Shown: one piece after another, positions 62,222 to 64,000 of the stretch | Layout of the letters: every line of letters begins with the position of its first letter | Position numbering within the stretch: the stretch's first letter is position 1 | Translations under genes and position numbers: made by a program | From: Algoriphagus aestuarii | GTDB taxonomy: Bacteria > Bacteroidota > Bacteroidia > Cytophagales > Cyclobacteriaceae | DNA length: 64,000 nucleotides | Assembly (NCBI GenBank): GCA_017051695.1 | Contig: JAFIDK010000008.1 | Coordinates: 62,001 to 126,000 of the forward strand | Direction of reading: 5' to 3' | Notes under the pieces: generated by a model | What the model was told of the DNA's origin: nothing | What the model saw: the letters and a program-made list of their open reading frames with translations, nothing else | Databases searched by the model: none

Positions 62222-63384
62222 AAAACCTGCTAGCATTTTTTTTTATCAGCCTGATTCTATTTTCCTGCGGAGGGTCAAAAGAAGAAAAACCAAATAAGCC
62301 ACTTTCCTCTCAAAATTTTGAAATTGAAATCTACGATTCATTGGTTGTGGACTACATTGGTACCTTGGAGTTACAAGATGTAAACTCTAATCAAAGCGCC
62401 TTTTTATTAAGGGATCAGAATACTGACACCATTTTGGTTATAAATAGCAAAGGTGAAATAGTTGAAAGATTTAAACTAAGTGGTGAAGGACCAAATCAAT
62501 TCAAGGATAGACTCTATGGTTTGTATCAATTTCTTACGAATGAGGAGTTTTTAATTCCTACTACAGGTGGTGTTTACCAGTATGACCTACAGGGAAAACT
62601 GATCAAACATTACAAACCAGATTTCACCGGAATGGCCCAAATAATTATCTCAGGGAAAGATAATTTATTCATCAAAGACGAAAAAGTCTATCTCAACCTT
62701 CCTGGAAGAGGGGCAGATGAGTACGGTCAGCAAGGGATTGATTACCAAATAAAATCAACTCATGTTGAGGTTTTAGATCTCCAAAAAGAAGAATACACTC
62801 CTGCCATCATATTCCCCAATACTTCCAAATTCAGTAGCGATGAAAAAGCATATAAATTTTATTCTTTCTATCCCGCACTGACCTTATCTGAGGACAGTCT
62901 GTTTATTTCGTATCGACATGAACCAAAAATATTTGGCTATCCACTGTCTGATTTAAATCAAGTAGGATCTACGAAAATCTTACCTTTTGACACCTTTGTC
63001 CAAAATGAACCGAAAGATGACAAAGTCAATAATACTATAGAATTCAGTGAATTATTCGCTGGCACTATTAATAGCATCCACACTATGGAGAATAACCATT
63101 TCCTGGTAAATTATTTAGCTGGAATAACCAAAGAAGAATACACCGTGGCGAATGCCCAAGCAGAAGAAAAAGGTGAAGAACCTTGGGAAGAAATTGGGAA
63201 AATGAACAAAGAAGGACTCGTGATTTTCAATGGCTCAGTATTAAGCAAGCCTATTTATAAACCTGAAATCCTAGGAAACTTAAACAAATTTGTTTCAAAA
63301 GATGAGATTTGGTTTTCACTTAACTTTAGCGAAGCAGAAAACGACTACTCTGTCATCTATAAAACTCGAATTATAGAGAAATAA
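62218..63384 (+). CDS. Lipoprotein, DUF4221-like (third of three)
   Basis: Lipoprotein of 388 residues with signal MKNLLAFFFISLILFSC and lipid Cys at about 17. The opening is EIYDSLVVDYIGTLELQDVNS (key part DSLVVDYIGT), and the end is DYSVIYKTRIIEK, close to its neighbours. Blade-like repeats such as DQNTDTILVINSKGEIVERF suggest a beta-propeller. Its start overlaps the previous stop as ATGA, and a hairpin ends the operon. No function is known. Confidence 0.8.
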   Translation: MKNLLAFFFISLILFSCGGSKEEKPNKPLSSQNFEIEIYDSLVVDYIGTLELQDVNSNQSAFLLRDQNTDTILVINSKGEIVERFKLSGEGPNQFKDRLYGLYQFLTNEEFLIPTTGGVYQYDLQGKLIKHYKPDFTGMAQIIISGKDNLFIKDEKVYLNLPGRGADEYGQQGIDYQIKSTHVEVLDLQKEEYTPAIIFPNTSKFSSDEKAYKFYSFYPALTLSEDSLFISYRHEPKIFGYPLSDLNQVGSTKILPFDTFVQNEPKDDKVNNTIEFSELFAGTINSIHTMENNHFLVNYLAGITKEEYTVANAQAEEKGEEPWEEIGKMNKEGLVIFNGSVLSKPIYKPEILGNLNKFVSKDEIWFSLNFSEAENDYSVIYKTRIIEK

Positions 63385-63419
63385 AAAATGCCTTTTGAAA
63401 ATGAATTCAAAAGGCATTT
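63381..63419 (-). terminator. Terminator shared at the lipoprotein operon end
   Basis: Perfect stem of 14 bases AAATGCCTTTTGAA (63386-63399) and TTCAAAAGGCATTT (63406-63419) with a 6-base loop. The minus side is followed by TTTAT, and the plus side by CGATTCC. It lies between two convergent operons and suits the minus-strand barrel gene best. Confidence 0.8.
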
Positions 63420-63435
63420 CGATTCCTATATTCAT

Positions 63436-63999
63436 TTAAAACAATCGGAAACCCAGGGATAAAATCCATTGATTCAACCGATGGTCAGTCTCGTATCCTC
63501 CCACTGAATCTGAAATATTCCCTAAAGAGCTCTCGTATTTCGCATCTATAATCAGGTTACCGATATCCAGTCCAAGTCCAGCTTGATATCCTATCGTGGA
63601 TTTTTTAAAATCCACATCACGTACATCATCCCCTGCATCTTTCAATTCGGAATTCACATTGAAGCTAGCAATCGGCCCTGCTTGCAACCTTAAAACGCTG
63701 AATAATTTAAAACCTACCATCACAGGTACATCTAAGCGGTTAAAACTGGATTCATAGTCTGAGGAAGAGGAAGATCCCATTTCATCAAAAGAAAACTGGG
63801 CTTTGGTCTGAGTGTAAAGAATTTCTGGCTGTACGAAAAATCCACCCAAGCCTACTCTACCAAATAATCCGACATGATACCCAAATTTGGCATCACCAGA
63901 CTCAAAGTTTTCTTTGGATAGATCTAATTTGGATTGACTGATCCCCACTTTGGGGCCAATTGAGAAATCCTGCGAGAATGCTGCTAGGGACAAGCTCAT
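63436..63999 (-). CDS. Outer-membrane beta-barrel protein, PorT-like, 5' end at window edge
   Basis: Barrel of at least 187 residues. The first visible residues MSLSLAAFSQ are the end of a signal peptide, so the true start lies beyond 64000 and the gene is partial. The mature part has the family phrases FSIGPKVGISQSKLDLS, KFGYHVGLFGRVGLGGFFVQPEILY, RLDVPVMVGFKLFSVLRLQAGPIASF and YQAGLGLDIGNLIIDAKYESS, as in the barrels at 17.6-22.8 kb. It ends WILSLGFRLF, with the terminal Phe. Confidence 0.85.
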   Translation of the reverse strand: MSLSLAAFSQDFSIGPKVGISQSKLDLSKENFESGDAKFGYHVGLFGRVGLGGFFVQPEILYTQTKAQFSFDEMGSSSSSDYESSFNRLDVPVMVGFKLFSVLRLQAGPIASFNVNSELKDAGDDVRDVDFKKSTIGYQAGLGLDIGNLIIDAKYESSLGNISDSVGGYETDHRLNQWILSLGFRLF

Positions 64000-64000
64000 C

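Noticed and set aside
1-64000. CRISPR array, prophage or integrase
   Set aside because: No regularly spaced repeats, Cas proteins, phage structural genes or recombinases were seen.

Overview
The window looks like chromosomal DNA of a member of the Bacteroidota, most likely the Cytophagales (an Algoriphagus-like member of the Cyclobacteriaceae). The genus is an inference. The signs are a type IX secretion substrate with a gliding-motility-type C-terminal domain, many small PorT-like beta-barrel proteins, a lipid-free SdhC/SdhA/SdhB order, three lipoproteins resembling DUF4221, a ComEC without a nuclease-like C-terminus, no convincing Shine-Dalgarno sites, and promoter-like sequences of the Bacteroidota type (TTTG, about 20 bases, TAnnTTTG). 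Two such promoters lie at the expected place in front of the two tRNA genes.

Layout: (1) 1-9.7 kb: sigma-54 (rpoN) divergent from asnS, two MFS transporters, the NAD(P)H-hydrate repair enzyme, and an ExbB/ExbD energising operon. (2) 9.7-10.8 kb: a gene-poor stretch with hairpins, a promoter-like site and tRNA-Ser(GGA). (3) 10.8-17 kb: a tightly overlapping seven-gene operon with two processive-type family 2 glycosyltransferases, a polysaccharide deacetylase, a PP2C/SpoIIE-type phosphatase, a small helix-rich protein, TatD and L-asparaginase. ruvC is divergent from it. (4) 17.6-26 kb: accessory region with beta-barrels, a Crp-like regulator, a beta-helix lipoprotein coupled to a diheme cytochrome, and a symporter/acetyltransferase/PLP-racemase operon. 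(5) 26-27.6 kb: a small lipoprotein and an orphan GIY-YIG gene enclosed by inverted repeats that look like a mobile cassette. (6) 27.6-31 kb: succinate dehydrogenase. (7) 31-35.5 kb: a large T9SS substrate, a DCC-family protein and fabD. (8) 35.5-51.3 kb: mostly housekeeping genes (folK, sppA, pgk, sua5, TPR, thioesterase, Nudix, recQ, enoyl-CoA hydratase, comEC, phoH). (9) 51.4-57.2 kb: SAM-dependent DUF62 enzyme, tRNA-Leu(CAA), and a ybbA/ybbP/tesA-like group. (10) 57.3-64 kb: a GMC oxidoreductase with its gluconate-dehydrogenase subunit 3 partner, three tandem lipoprotein paralogues and the start of another beta-barrel.

No CRISPR array, prophage, transposase or integrase was found. The most unusual items are the cassette-like module around 26.5-27.3 kb, a 138-140 bp dispersed repeat with terminal inverted repeats present twice (each just downstream of a beta-barrel gene), the possible structured RNA at 10.2-10.6 kb, the operator-like palindrome in front of the beta-helix/cytochrome pair, and the symporter-acetyltransferase-racemase operon. 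Family assignments come from motif recognition by eye. No database search was run.
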